From the NCBI GenBank assembly GCA_021777105.1, contig JAIQZQ010000082.1, forward strand, positions 1 to 32,063: DNA of 32,063 bases, in the 5' to 3' direction. The stretch comes from Candidatus Anammoxibacter sp. Lineage in GTDB: Bacteria > Planctomycetota > Brocadiia > Brocadiales > Anammoxibacteraceae. A program made the translations under genes and the position numbers. The notes beneath the pieces are model-generated. The model did no database searches. It worked only from the letters and a program-made list of their open reading frames with translations, and was not told the DNA's origin. The number at the start of each line of letters is the position of its first letter. The stretch's first letter is position 1. This document shows, in pieces, positions 15,901-24,267 of the stretch.

Positions 15901-18900
15901 CGGTATTGAAGAGGTGGATGTTTATGAAGATCTGTTCAAAATCGGGTTGAGTTCCATTATGCTTACGCGGCTTAAACAGCGCATTGAAAGCGACTATGAA
16001 GTCGATGTTGAGATGAAACGGTTTTATAATGAAAGCAACACGGTTGACAAATTAGCGGCTTATGTAAGTGAAAATTGCGATATGGAACTTGACGTTTCAT
16101 CGCCGGAGGCAAATGAACAAACGCCTGAAGATATGCTAAACGCTAAAAGAGCTGAGGTTTTGGCCGGCTTTGGATCGGGAAATACAGAGATTGAAAACGT
16201 AATCTACAGTCAACTACAGGTTATGTCGCAACAGTTAGAGGCCCTTAAATCACAATCCGGCGGCAAAGCGGATGTGGCGGGATTTGGAAAACAGATACGG
16301 AAGGAGCCCGGCTCCATCGGCTCTATTGCCGGACGCGCGGGCAAAAAATGCGAGGCCGCCGCTAAAGGCGCGAACGACGAGCATGAGAAAGTGGACCTGC
16401 GATCTATGAAATTGGTTGAGGATGAGTTAAATCCGGTTCAGCGCGAATTTGTTGAGAAGTTTATCGCTGCTTATGTTGAGCGCACAAAAAAATCAAAAGA
16501 GCTTATGGATACCAAACGGGCAGTTTTTTCCGACTGGATAAATTCGCTTGGGTTTCGCCTTTCAATAAAAGAGATTATCTATCCCATAGTTTCCCACCGT
16601 TCCAAAGGGACGCGGCTGTGGGATGTTGACGGCAACGAATATGTTGACATGGCAATAGGATACGGCGTGAACTATTTTGGCAACACGCCTCTGTTTGTCG
16701 CTGAAGCGGTAGAGAAACAGCTTAAAGAGGGGTATCACCTCGGCCCTCAGTTTGACCTTACGGGCGAGGTTGTTGAACGTATATGCGAGATGACCTGCGT
16801 TGAACGTGTTACGTTCTGCAACTCAGGCACTGAAGCTATAATGGCCGCGTTGCGCATTGCAAGAACAGTCACGGGCAGGGACAAAATCGTATTGTTTGAG
16901 GGCTCTTTTCACGGCACGTTTGACGGCATACTTGCGCTGCCCACTGAACGGGGTACCGTTCCCGCCGCTCCGGGCACAACGCAAAATATGGTGGATGATG
17001 TTATTGTCCTAAAATACGGGGCATCTGAAAGCCTTGAATTTATAAAGGAGCATGGCCGCGAGCTTGCCGGTGTGCTGGTTGAGCCGGTGCAGAGCCGCAA
17101 CCCTAATTTCCAACCGCGAGAGTTTCTTAAACAATTGAGGGAGATAACATTAAAATCAAAAACCGCATTGATTTTTGACGAGATGATTACCGGGTTTCGC
17201 CTTTGTCCCGGCGGCGCTCAGGAATTTTACGGAATCAGCGCTGATATTGTGACGTACGGCAAGGTGATTGGAGGCGGCATGCCGGTGGGGTTGACCACGG
17301 GCAAGGCGCGTTTTATGGACGCGATTGACGGCGGTATGTGGAACTTTGGCGACGCATCTTTCCCTTCAAAAGGAGTGACTTTTTTTGGCGGCACATTTTG
17401 CAAACATCCGTTAACCGTGGTCTCCATATTGGCGGTTCTTAAACATTTAAAGAGCAAGGGGCCTGAGTTGCAAATCAACGTTAATCAACGAACGCAAAAA
17501 TTTGTCAATACGATGAACGCTTATTTTGAAACCGAAGAAGTTCCGCTTCGCATTGTGCATTGCGCTTCATTTTTCAGGTTTGTATCGTTTGGAGAGTATG
17601 ACGTCCGGTTGCAGCCCATTACAACCGATCTTCTGTTTTATATGCTGCTCCATAAAGGCGTTTACACCTGGGAAAGGCGGATCTGTTTCTTTTCCACCGT
17701 GCATACTGATGAAGATGTTGATTACATCATTAAAGCGATTAAACAGAGCATTGCCGAAATAAGAGGGGGCGGTTTTCCGTTCAGGCAATTATCCGCGTCG
17801 GCAATTAGCCCGCAAATTGAGAGCGCGCCTCTTTCATCCGCGCAAAAACGCATATTTGTGTTAAGCAATCTGCCGGGCGGGGAAAAAGCCTACCATCTTA
17901 CCGCAGCCGTGTTTATAGACGGCGAGTTTGATAGAAGCAAACTGAAAGCTTCATTTGCCGACCTTGTTGACAGGCACGAAAGCCTGCGAACGGGTTTTGA
18001 GATAAGGGATGATGAGTTGATCCAGATCGCGCATAATAAAGCGTCGTTTGTTGTTGATGAAATAAGCTCTGGTGATGATGACCCTGATCAAATTATACAA
18101 GGCTTTATACAACCTTTTGATTTGGCGAAACCTCCGCTTTTGCGTTTAGGCCTAGCGAGTTTGCCGACTGGCCGGACTCTGTTAATTATGGATTGCCACC
18201 ATATTATTGTTGACGGCATTTCGTTTAACATTTTAATGGGCGAATTTATGGAGCTTTTCCAGGGCCGCGCGCTTCCGCCCGTCAGGATGCAATATAAAGA
18301 TTACGCTATTTGGGAGCAAAATTATTTAAACTCCGCCAACATCAGGAAGCAGGAAGAGTATTGGCTAAACCTGTTTGCCGATGCTCCTCCGACGCTTGAC
18401 CTTCCATATGATTTTGCCCGGCCTGTGTCGCAGAGTTTTGAAGGCGGCATTGTCCGCCGCGATTTAGATCCTGATTTAACTAAAGAGATAAGGCGGCTTG
18501 CCGGGGAAACCGGCGCGACGATGTTTATGACGCTGTTTGCCGCGTGCAACACCCTGCTGTTTAAATTAACCGGCAATGAGGATGTTGTTGTGGGCTCTCC
18601 AATTGACAGCCGGTCGCGTGGAGATTTTTACGCCACGGTCGGCATGTTTGCAAACACAATTGTTATGCGCAACCGGCCTGCCGGCGGCCTTGCGTTTAGC
18701 GCATTTCTGGATCGTGTAAAGCAAAATTGCCTGGAAGCTTATGATTGCAGCGATTATCCTTTTGACACTTTGGTTAATAAACTTGGGCTGGGCGGCGATA
18801 TGACCCGCAACCCTCTGTTTGACGTTATGTTTGTTTTTGAGAACGGCGATGAGCGCGTTGTTAAGACTAATGAGATAACGTTTACCGAATATGATATTGA

Positions 18901-21900
18901 ACAGCGCGTGGCAAATTTTGATTTAACAATTGAATTTATTGAAGAGGCTGACCGCCTGCGGCTGCGTCTTAAATATTGTTCTAAACTTTTTTCCCGGGAA
19001 AAGATTGAACGTTGGGCCGAGTATCTGATTAACATATTGAATGTGGTTGTTAAAGACCCGGATATGCCTCTTTCAAAGATAGGCATTCTGCCGGTGGATG
19101 AGTTCCGCCGCGAAATCATTGAGATAAACGGCCCGCAAGTGGAGTTTCCAGAACGCGGGAGCGTTGCCGATATTTTTGCAAAGCAGGCCGCATTAACGCC
19201 TGACAATCTTGCGCTGGTGTTTGAAGGCAATAAAAAGTTGACTTACCGCGAATTGAACTCAAAGGCTAATCAGCTTGCTAATTATTTAATAAATGATTGT
19301 TCCGTGAAAACCGGGGCGTTGGTTGGCGTAATGTTGCGCCCTTCAGAACGGTTGATAATCGCGTTGTTGGGGGTTGTTAAAACCGGGGCCGCTTTTGTTC
19401 CCATTGATCCGGGCAATCCGGTTGACCGCGTTAAATTTATTTTGTCTGATTGCGGCGCTGAAGTATTAATAACCGAATCCGGCATAAACTCAATAACAAC
19501 TGAAATAAGCGGTCGCGAGGTTTTGCTTGACAAGGATTCTGAAATATTTAAAGGCTCTGACCACAACCCGGAAGTTGCCGTTAAACCTGAAGATTTGTTA
19601 TATGTCATCTATACATCGGGCACTACCGGCGAGCCGAAAGGGGTGGCGGTTCGCAACAGTTCGGTTGTAAATTATGTGTCGTGGCTGAAAAATGATTTTA
19701 AAATTGACGGCAATGATTCCACTGCGCTGTTGGCCTCGTACGCTTTTGACCTTGGATACACGAGCCTTTGGGGCTCATTGCTTAACGGCGCAACGTTGCA
19801 TGTTGTTTCAGATGAGTTGCGCAAAGACGCCGACATGCTGGCGTCATATATATCTGAAAACAGTATAAGCTGGCTAAAATTAACCCCATCACTGTTCTAT
19901 TTGCTGGTTTCAGTTTCTACCCGGGATCAATCGCGGTCGTTTCCGGCGTTAAGGTTGATCTTAATAGGGGGGGAGGCGATAAGATATCAGGATGTTGAGT
20001 CGTTCCGCAAAGTTAATCCCAACACTGTTTTTGTCAATCATTACGGCCCGACCGAGGCAACCATCGGCTGCATAGTTAATTGTGAGGACAACGGGGCTTT
20101 TGATACGGACGAACGCGGCTCAATAATCGGCAAGCCTATTGCAAATACGTCCGCATACATACTAGACAATTATCTTAATCCTGTTCCGCTCGGGTCAAAG
20201 GGCGATCTATATGTCGGCGGGGCGTGTTTGGCAAAAGGATATCTTAACAGGGACGGCTTGACGAGCGAAAAATTTGTGAACAATCCTTTCAGACCCGGAG
20301 AACTTATCTATAAAACAGGCGATATTGGATTGCGGCGTTCCAACGGGAATATTGTATTTCTCGGCAGGAGAGACGGTCAGGTAAAGATACGCGGCTACCG
20401 TGTTGAATTGAGCGGGATAGAACAGGCGGTTTTGACCCGCCCTGAGGTTGACAAGGCTGTTGTATTGGCTAAAGACCTGAACGGTTACGGCAATGAGCTG
20501 GCCGCATACCTTGTTTGCGAAGAGAAAACGAATGCTGATAGCCTTAGAATCAGTTTGTCAAAATCATTGCCTGATTACATGATCCCTTCATACTTTGTAT
20601 TTCTCGACGAGATGCCGTTAACTTCGAACGGCAAAGTTGACAGGGGCGCATTGCCTGATCCAAGGGACGCAGGCTCTGTTCAAAATACGGAAACAGGTTG
20701 CCGTGATCCTCAAACTGATATGGAGAAAAGATTGCTGGCTGCGTGGAAAAGCGTGTTGGGCGTGAAGAATATTGGTTGCAATGACAACTTTTTTGCCCTT
20801 GGCGGCGATTCAATCAAGGCCATTCTCATTGTTTCAAGATTAAATCAGGACGGCTTAAAGAGCGACGTGGGGTTGATATTTGAAAATCCCACTATTTCAA
20901 AACTTGCCGCAAAGACAATAAAATCCGGCGGCGTTTCTATACAATCGGCTGTTGCCGGCGAAGTTCCTTTGACGCCGATTCAGTCTCGGTTTTTTAACAA
21001 TTGCGCGGAATCAAGGGGCCATTATTGCTTAGCGGCAAAGCTTGCCTCGCCGCTGGACCTTGATGAAAAGATTCTTGCGGATATATTGGGGCAAATTCAA
21101 ACGCGTCATGACGCGTTGCGAATGAGATACTGTTTTGACGGCAATAAAATCACCCAAGAGAATATGGAAGCCGGAGTTCCGTTGTGTTTTGAAACAATTG
21201 ATCTGCGAGGCAAACAGGACGCCGCGAATTTGATGGATGAATATTGTTCCAGGTCGGCGGGCTCTGTTGATTTGACGCAGGGGCCGTTAATGAGATCGAT
21301 TCTGTTTAGAATGGATGGCCGGAGTGTTCTATTTATAGCAATCCACCATCTTGTTGTTGATGGGTTGTCGTGGCGAATTCTGATTGAAGATATTATCAGA
21401 GCTTATGAGCTGCGTTTAGAGGGCAAGGATATAGAGTTGCCGCTAAAAACAGATTCGTTCAAATTATGGGCGGAAAAAATATGGGAGTATGCCGATAGCG
21501 AGTCGTTGATGAAGGTGAAGGCTTATTGGCGCGCGCTGGAATCAACAAAGGCAGATAATATTTCACGTGATTTTGAAGGCGATCCCAATCTGCGCAAAAA
21601 TGCAATGCGATTGTCATGCTCATTAACAAAGCAGGAAACAGACGCTCTTTTAAAGCGCGTTAATCAGGTCTTTAACTGTGAAGTTAATGATGTTATGCTC
21701 ACCGGCTTGGCCGGGGCGTTAAGTTGTTTGCATGAGGACGGCGGCGCATTGCTTATAGACCTTGAAGGGCATGGCCGGCAAAATCCCGTTGAATCATGTT
21801 TTGCCGGAAATGGGGAGGGCGATATTGTTGACGTTGGCAGGACTGTTGGATGGTTTACAAATGTTTATCCCGTGATTTTGACAGCGGCTAAAAGCAATGA

Positions 21901-23794
21901 TGTCGCTGCGCGCATAGCTCATATAAAGGAGATTTTGAGGAAAACTCCAAACAAGGGATTTGGTTATGGCGTTTTAAAATATGCCACAACGGCTGAAAAT
22001 AAAACGGACCTCTCTTTTAATCTTGAGCCGCGAATAAACTTCAACTATCTTGGCCGGTTTGATGAGTGGACTAAAGGCAAAATATTTGATTCCGCTGAAG
22101 AGTATTCGGCTAACACGGTAAGCCCTGAAATGAAAATGACGCACGACCTGAGTTTTGAAGGCCGCGATCTTGTTGACGGGCTTGAACTCTCTGTTTCATT
22201 TAACAGCAAGGCGTATAAAGAAGAGACTGCTAAGAGCCTGTTGAAAAATTTCCGCGATGAGCTTAAGGCCATAATAGATTACTGCGACAAAAAAGGCGAA
22301 GATTCTCAAGCTGTTACGGCTTTGCCTGATTTCACGTATAAGGGCATTTCAACAACCGAGTTTAGGTCAATTGTTGACGAGTGCGGAGTCAATGAGGATG
22401 ATGTGCTGGATGTTTCCACGCTTTCACCTACGCAGGAGGGGATGTTGTTTCACGCAAGTTTTGAAAAAGGATCGGAAACTTATTTTGAACAGTTTGCGTT
22501 TACCGTGCGAGGGAAATTTGACGTCAAAAGTTTTGAAGCCGCCTGGAACGAGCTATTTAAACGGCATGAAATGTTTCGCTCTGTTTTTGCGCGCAAGAGC
22601 TGCGATGTCCCTTTGCAATTAACCCTTAAAGAGCGCAAAATAGATTTTACATCCGAGGATATCAGCCGGTTTGATAAAGATCGTTGCGCGCAAATTATTG
22701 AAGATTTTAAGGCGGACGACCGTAAAAAAGGCTTTAATCTGAGCAGTGACGTCTTAATGCGGATACATATGTTTAAACTTGACGACGATTCCTATAAGGC
22801 TGTCTGGAGCCACCATCATATTCTTCTTGACGGTTGGAGCGCGGGCATTATTATCACTGAGCTGTTTCAAATGTACAAAGCCTTTATCGACGACGCAGAG
22901 CTGTTGTTACAACCTGTCGCGCCATATAAAAATTATATTAAATGGTTGAGTTCCGTTGATAAAAAAGCCGCGAATGAATACTGGGCCGGTTATTTAAGCG
23001 GCTATAACCGCATAGCCTCTTTTACAAAGGATCAGGATGGGAAAGCAGGCGATAAAACATACAATCTTATGTCCATTGATTATACTCTTTCCGAAGAGTT
23101 GACCATGGGGCTTAAGGATATAAGCGTTGATTGCCAGGCGACATTTAGCGCTATTATACAAAGCGTTTGGGGCATATTGTTAAGCAAGTATAACAATGTT
23201 GACGATGTGGTTTTTGGATCCGTGGTTTCCGGCAGACCGGCGGGCCTGTCCGGCGTTGAGGATATGGTGGGGTTGTTTCTTAACACCATACCCGTGCGGA
23301 TAATCGCGGGCCGTGAATTAAGTTTTAAGGATTTGATCAGCCGGACGCAGACAATGTATCTTGAAAGCCGCCATTATCATTACAACAGCCTGGCGGATAT
23401 CCAGGCATTGAGCGATTTAAAACAGGGATTAATAGATAATGTTATTGTTTTTGAGAACTATCCGTTAAGCGATGAGATGTTAAAGATAACCGAACAGCTT
23501 GACCTTGGATTTACCATAGAAGATGTTGACGAATTTGAACAAACAAGTTATGATTGCGCCCTGGAAGTTTACGCGGGCAAATCAACGCTTTTTGAATTTA
23601 ATTATAATAGCCTGGCTTATAGCGAAGGGTGTATGCAAAAGGTAAAGGACAATTTTGTCACAATACTTAATACCGTAATATCTAAACCTGATATTGCCGT
23701 GCATGACATTAAAATGATGTTAATGAGCGAAGATGAAAAAAATGAGCAAAATGAGTTTTTAAACTCCACCATGGATATAGATGATGATTTTTAA
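12932..23794 (+). CDS. Hybrid PKS-aminotransferase-NRPS megasynthase (KS-AT-ACP-AMT-C-A-PCP-E-C)
   Basis: A 3620-residue assembly-line enzyme. A short charged N-terminal helix (residues 1-30) looks like a docking domain, followed by nine domains (listed separately), all with intact signature residues. Predicted chemistry: decarboxylative extension of an incoming acyl chain with malonyl-CoA, PLP-dependent conversion of the beta-ketone to a beta-amine, amide formation with an amino acid (Asp predicted), epimerisation to the D form, then transfer by a D-accepting C domain. There is no KR, DH, loader or thioesterase. The acidic tail (STMDIDDDF) may dock the next subunit. Order and content recall MycA/ItuA and McyE, except for the E domain and missing loader. 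AGGA lies 5 bp before the ATG. Products will need carrier-protein priming from elsewhere. Confidence 0.93.
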   Translation: MDNDKEQKYLQALKKASDKIKELLASIDNMKQKEPVAVVGMGCRFPGGANNPDAYWDLLNRGVDAVSEIPADRWDMSRCYDADYRTPGKTYCRHGAFIDEVDKFDCGFFGISPEEAKSLDPQQRLLLEVSWEAFENGGFDVAALKGGRVGVFAGMDSYDYYKAHFGSGDMGKIDEYSATGIAFSAASGRLSYFYDFRGPCMTIDTACSSSLVAMHLAINSLQTGESDMAVTGGVELILTPESYIGFSKINALAVDGRCRPFDDEAGGYTKGEGCGVVVLKRLSDAQRDGDNILAVFKGSAVNQDGESSGLTAPNAIAQNEVINRALDNAGLAPDDVDYIEAHGTGTRLGDPIEARALGMAFKGKRVKTLMGSVKSNIGHLQAASGIASVIKVILSMQHGRIPASLHFNKPSSHIPWDELPLEVCAKQRPWPRNDKPYTAGVSSFGFSGTNAHIILQSCPGERSVNVENAAESTNSSHLHALAISAKNEAALRQSAKNYKEYLSAHPGVDINDVCHTAALGRTHFPRRLAFMGRNAQELENALSMFLNGQANSSVFQPESFLTSIHSRGSDVVFLFTGQGAQYAGMGRALYEKYPVFKTTMDRCDDILKGHGVALIDLLYENGADSDLINRAANCQPAIFAIEYSIAELWKTWGVKPSMSLGHSLGEYVAACVSGVFSLEDGLKLVSARGKLIESRCLGGVMAAVFAPHEKVSEIILERGDGKVSIAGINAPENVVISGEERDVTAALAGFDQSGIKHSVLRVSHAFHSHLIEPMFDDYRKILSDVDFSRPVTPLISNLTGKPADAADITTIDYWIRHLREPVRFRDSINYAVNKGFDVFLEIGPHVVLSGLGAKCAPENSRAWASSLSRGGDDVKEMLTALSTLYVNGVKIDWAGYFKSFNFKAGKIVLPTYPFQRKRYWKELVNFAGQSAENTSADVADAPDRDCEVNAAVGTAALKSIDSTPCRPVKNTSDKKGVILPELISIIQNIAGIEEVDVYEDLFKIGLSSIMLTRLKQRIESDYEVDVEMKRFYNESNTVDKLAAYVSENCDMELDVSSPEANEQTPEDMLNAKRAEVLAGFGSGNTEIENVIYSQLQVMSQQLEALKSQSGGKADVAGFGKQIRKEPGSIGSIAGRAGKKCEAAAKGANDEHEKVDLRSMKLVEDELNPVQREFVEKFIAAYVERTKKSKELMDTKRAVFSDWINSLGFRLSIKEIIYPIVSHRSKGTRLWDVDGNEYVDMAIGYGVNYFGNTPLFVAEAVEKQLKEGYHLGPQFDLTGEVVERICEMTCVERVTFCNSGTEAIMAALRIARTVTGRDKIVLFEGSFHGTFDGILALPTERGTVPAAPGTTQNMVDDVIVLKYGASESLEFIKEHGRELAGVLVEPVQSRNPNFQPREFLKQLREITLKSKTALIFDEMITGFRLCPGGAQEFYGISADIVTYGKVIGGGMPVGLTTGKARFMDAIDGGMWNFGDASFPSKGVTFFGGTFCKHPLTVVSILAVLKHLKSKGPELQINVNQRTQKFVNTMNAYFETEEVPLRIVHCASFFRFVSFGEYDVRLQPITTDLLFYMLLHKGVYTWERRICFFSTVHTDEDVDYIIKAIKQSIAEIRGGGFPFRQLSASAISPQIESAPLSSAQKRIFVLSNLPGGEKAYHLTAAVFIDGEFDRSKLKASFADLVDRHESLRTGFEIRDDELIQIAHNKASFVVDEISSGDDDPDQIIQGFIQPFDLAKPPLLRLGLASLPTGRTLLIMDCHHIIVDGISFNILMGEFMELFQGRALPPVRMQYKDYAIWEQNYLNSANIRKQEEYWLNLFADAPPTLDLPYDFARPVSQSFEGGIVRRDLDPDLTKEIRRLAGETGATMFMTLFAACNTLLFKLTGNEDVVVGSPIDSRSRGDFYATVGMFANTIVMRNRPAGGLAFSAFLDRVKQNCLEAYDCSDYPFDTLVNKLGLGGDMTRNPLFDVMFVFENGDERVVKTNEITFTEYDIEQRVANFDLTIEFIEEADRLRLRLKYCSKLFSREKIERWAEYLINILNVVVKDPDMPLSKIGILPVDEFRREIIEINGPQVEFPERGSVADIFAKQAALTPDNLALVFEGNKKLTYRELNSKANQLANYLINDCSVKTGALVGVMLRPSERLIIALLGVVKTGAAFVPIDPGNPVDRVKFILSDCGAEVLITESGINSITTEISGREVLLDKDSEIFKGSDHNPEVAVKPEDLLYVIYTSGTTGEPKGVAVRNSSVVNYVSWLKNDFKIDGNDSTALLASYAFDLGYTSLWGSLLNGATLHVVSDELRKDADMLASYISENSISWLKLTPSLFYLLVSVSTRDQSRSFPALRLILIGGEAIRYQDVESFRKVNPNTVFVNHYGPTEATIGCIVNCEDNGAFDTDERGSIIGKPIANTSAYILDNYLNPVPLGSKGDLYVGGACLAKGYLNRDGLTSEKFVNNPFRPGELIYKTGDIGLRRSNGNIVFLGRRDGQVKIRGYRVELSGIEQAVLTRPEVDKAVVLAKDLNGYGNELAAYLVCEEKTNADSLRISLSKSLPDYMIPSYFVFLDEMPLTSNGKVDRGALPDPRDAGSVQNTETGCRDPQTDMEKRLLAAWKSVLGVKNIGCNDNFFALGGDSIKAILIVSRLNQDGLKSDVGLIFENPTISKLAAKTIKSGGVSIQSAVAGEVPLTPIQSRFFNNCAESRGHYCLAAKLASPLDLDEKILADILGQIQTRHDALRMRYCFDGNKITQENMEAGVPLCFETIDLRGKQDAANLMDEYCSRSAGSVDLTQGPLMRSILFRMDGRSVLFIAIHHLVVDGLSWRILIEDIIRAYELRLEGKDIELPLKTDSFKLWAEKIWEYADSESLMKVKAYWRALESTKADNISRDFEGDPNLRKNAMRLSCSLTKQETDALLKRVNQVFNCEVNDVMLTGLAGALSCLHEDGGALLIDLEGHGRQNPVESCFAGNGEGDIVDVGRTVGWFTNVYPVILTAAKSNDVAARIAHIKEILRKTPNKGFGYGVLKYATTAENKTDLSFNLEPRINFNYLGRFDEWTKGKIFDSAEEYSANTVSPEMKMTHDLSFEGRDLVDGLELSVSFNSKAYKEETAKSLLKNFRDELKAIIDYCDKKGEDSQAVTALPDFTYKGISTTEFRSIVDECGVNEDDVLDVSTLSPTQEGMLFHASFEKGSETYFEQFAFTVRGKFDVKSFEAAWNELFKRHEMFRSVFARKSCDVPLQLTLKERKIDFTSEDISRFDKDRCAQIIEDFKADDRKKGFNLSSDVLMRIHMFKLDDDSYKAVWSHHHILLDGWSAGIIITELFQMYKAFIDDAELLLQPVAPYKNYIKWLSSVDKKAANEYWAGYLSGYNRIASFTKDQDGKAGDKTYNLMSIDYTLSEELTMGLKDISVDCQATFSAIIQSVWGILLSKYNNVDDVVFGSVVSGRPAGLSGVEDMVGLFLNTIPVRIIAGRELSFKDLISRTQTMYLESRHYHYNSLADIQALSDLKQGLIDNVIVFENYPLSDEMLKITEQLDLGFTIEDVDEFEQTSYDCALEVYAGKSTLFEFNYNSLAYSEGCMQKVKDNFVTILNTVISKPDIAVHDIKMMLMSEDEKNEQNEFLNSTMDIDDDF
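13028..14311 (+). other. Ketosynthase (KS) domain
   Basis: Residues about 33-460. It begins EPVAVVGMGCRFPGG and has the active-site Cys207 in DTACSSSL, His342 in EAHGTGTRLGDP and His379 in KSNIGHLQAASG. The full Cys-His-His triad implies a condensing, not decarboxylation-only, domain. Confidence 0.95.
14633..15526 (+). other. Acyltransferase (AT) domain, malonyl-type
   Basis: Residues about 568-865. FTGQGAQYAGMG opens it; the nucleophile Ser663 is in GHSLGEY; HAFH at 764-767 is the motif associated with malonyl-CoA (YASH would indicate methylmalonyl). It is followed by the usual post-AT linker LPTYPFQRKRYW. Confidence 0.92.
15854..16081 (+). other. Acyl carrier protein (ACP)
   Basis: Residues about 975-1050. 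The phosphopantetheine site is Ser1008 in KIGLSSIML, where the usual Asp before it is Ser. A linker with a Gln-rich stretch (SQLQVMSQQLEAL) follows, as is often seen between ACP and aminotransferase in MycA/McyE-type proteins. Confidence 0.85.
16424..17770 (+). other. Class III aminotransferase (AMT) domain
   Basis: Residues about 1165-1613. It has CNSGTEAIMAALRIAR, GSFHGTFDG, the PLP-ring Asp in IFDEMITGFR and the Schiff-base Lys1444 in YGKVIGGGMPVG. In this position the family aminates the beta-ketoacyl-ACP to a beta-aminoacyl chain, using an amino donor such as Gln or Glu. Confidence 0.9.
17819..19096 (+). other. Condensation (C) domain 1
   Basis: Residues about 1630-2055. It begins APLSSAQKRIFVL; the catalytic motif is CHHIIVDGIS with His1757 and Asp1761. 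It should join the beta-aminoacyl chain (amine presumably protected or outward-facing) to the amino acid on the next carrier. Confidence 0.9.
19139..20671 (+). other. Adenylation (A) domain, predicted aspartate
   Basis: Residues about 2070-2580. Core motifs present: YTSGTTGEPKG, YGPTEAT, ELIYKTGD, RGYRVEL and NGKVDR. Aligning by eye to GrsA gives pocket residues Asp2273, Leu2274, Thr2277, Lys2316, Leu2344, Gly2346, His2370, Ile2378, Gly2379 and Lys2568, i.e. DLTKLGHIGK. From memory, the Asp code is DLTKVGHIGK (one difference) and the Asn code is DLTKLGEVGK (two differences). Confidence 0.8.
20708..20926 (+). other. Peptidyl carrier protein (PCP)
   Basis: Residues about 2593-2665, with Ser2627 in FALGGDSIKAI. 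The GGDS form is typical of carriers that precede an epimerisation domain. Confidence 0.92.
20954..22291 (+). other. Epimerisation (E) domain
   Basis: Residues about 2675-3120. It is distinguished from a C domain by HHLVVDGLSWRIL (His2806), LEGHGRQ (Glu2945), TVGWFTNVYPVIL and FNYLGRFD. It should convert the bound L-residue to a D/L mixture from which the next C domain selects D. Confidence 0.92.
22379..23707 (+). other. Condensation domain 2 (D-accepting type)
   Basis: Residues about 3150-3592. STLSPTQEGMLFHA is the opening motif usual in C domains after an E domain; the active site is SHHHILLDGWS (His3296, Asp3300). No A domain follows, so the acceptor amino acid must sit on a separate subunit not in this window. 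Confidence 0.88.
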
Positions 23795-24267
23795 TAATAA
23801 CTGAATGGAGTAAATGTTATCACCCTCCCCTAACCCCTCCCATCAAGGGAGGGGGAATTAAAGGTATACATTTGACTCGTTACAAGGCTCCTGCCTTGTA
23901 ACGCGGTGTCCTTAGAGGCTCTGCCTCTAGTTTAAAAGCATGACAACAATTTTAGCCACCGGGTGTAATTATCCCCTCAGGGGATAACACATCAGACTTT
24001 AATGCTTGAGATAAGAGGCAGAGCCTCTAGGAACAGTGTGTTACAAGGCAGGAGCCTTGTAACAAGCTCGTTAACTCCAAAATGGGTAAAAGAAACAAAT
24101 TCCCATCCCCTTTGTGGGAGGGGTTAGGGGAGAGGGTATTTAAAATCACTCATTTTATGGAAATTGTTTTTTCAGAGTCCTAAGGCCGTGACTCTGCGTA
24201 TCGGATGGCGTCCTAGTTACAGGCGTCTATTTTATTTTTTTGTTTTTTAGATAAAGGAGTTGGAGGA
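23795..24267. repeat. Repeat-rich spacer after the synthetase
   Basis: The spacer holds the CT-rich hairpin repeat inverted (23818-23866); GTTACAAGGC-TCCT-GCCTTGTAAC (23879-23902) with AGAGGC-TCT-GCCTCT (23914-23928); TTATCCCC-TCA-GGGGATAA (23969-23987); an inverted copy of the AGAGGC and GTTACAAGGC pair (24014-24063); and another CT-rich copy (24101-24138). The paired units 23879-23928 and 24014-24063 face each other. None has a clear terminator T-run. Confidence 0.85.

Noticed and set aside
13028..23700. Many antisense and shifted open frames inside the megasynthase
   Set aside because: They are shadows of a real frame with intact domain motifs and have no ribosome sites or family features of their own.
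23969..24063. Terminator for the megasynthase transcript
   Set aside because: The hairpins are strong but none is followed by a T-run, and they belong to dispersed repeat families.
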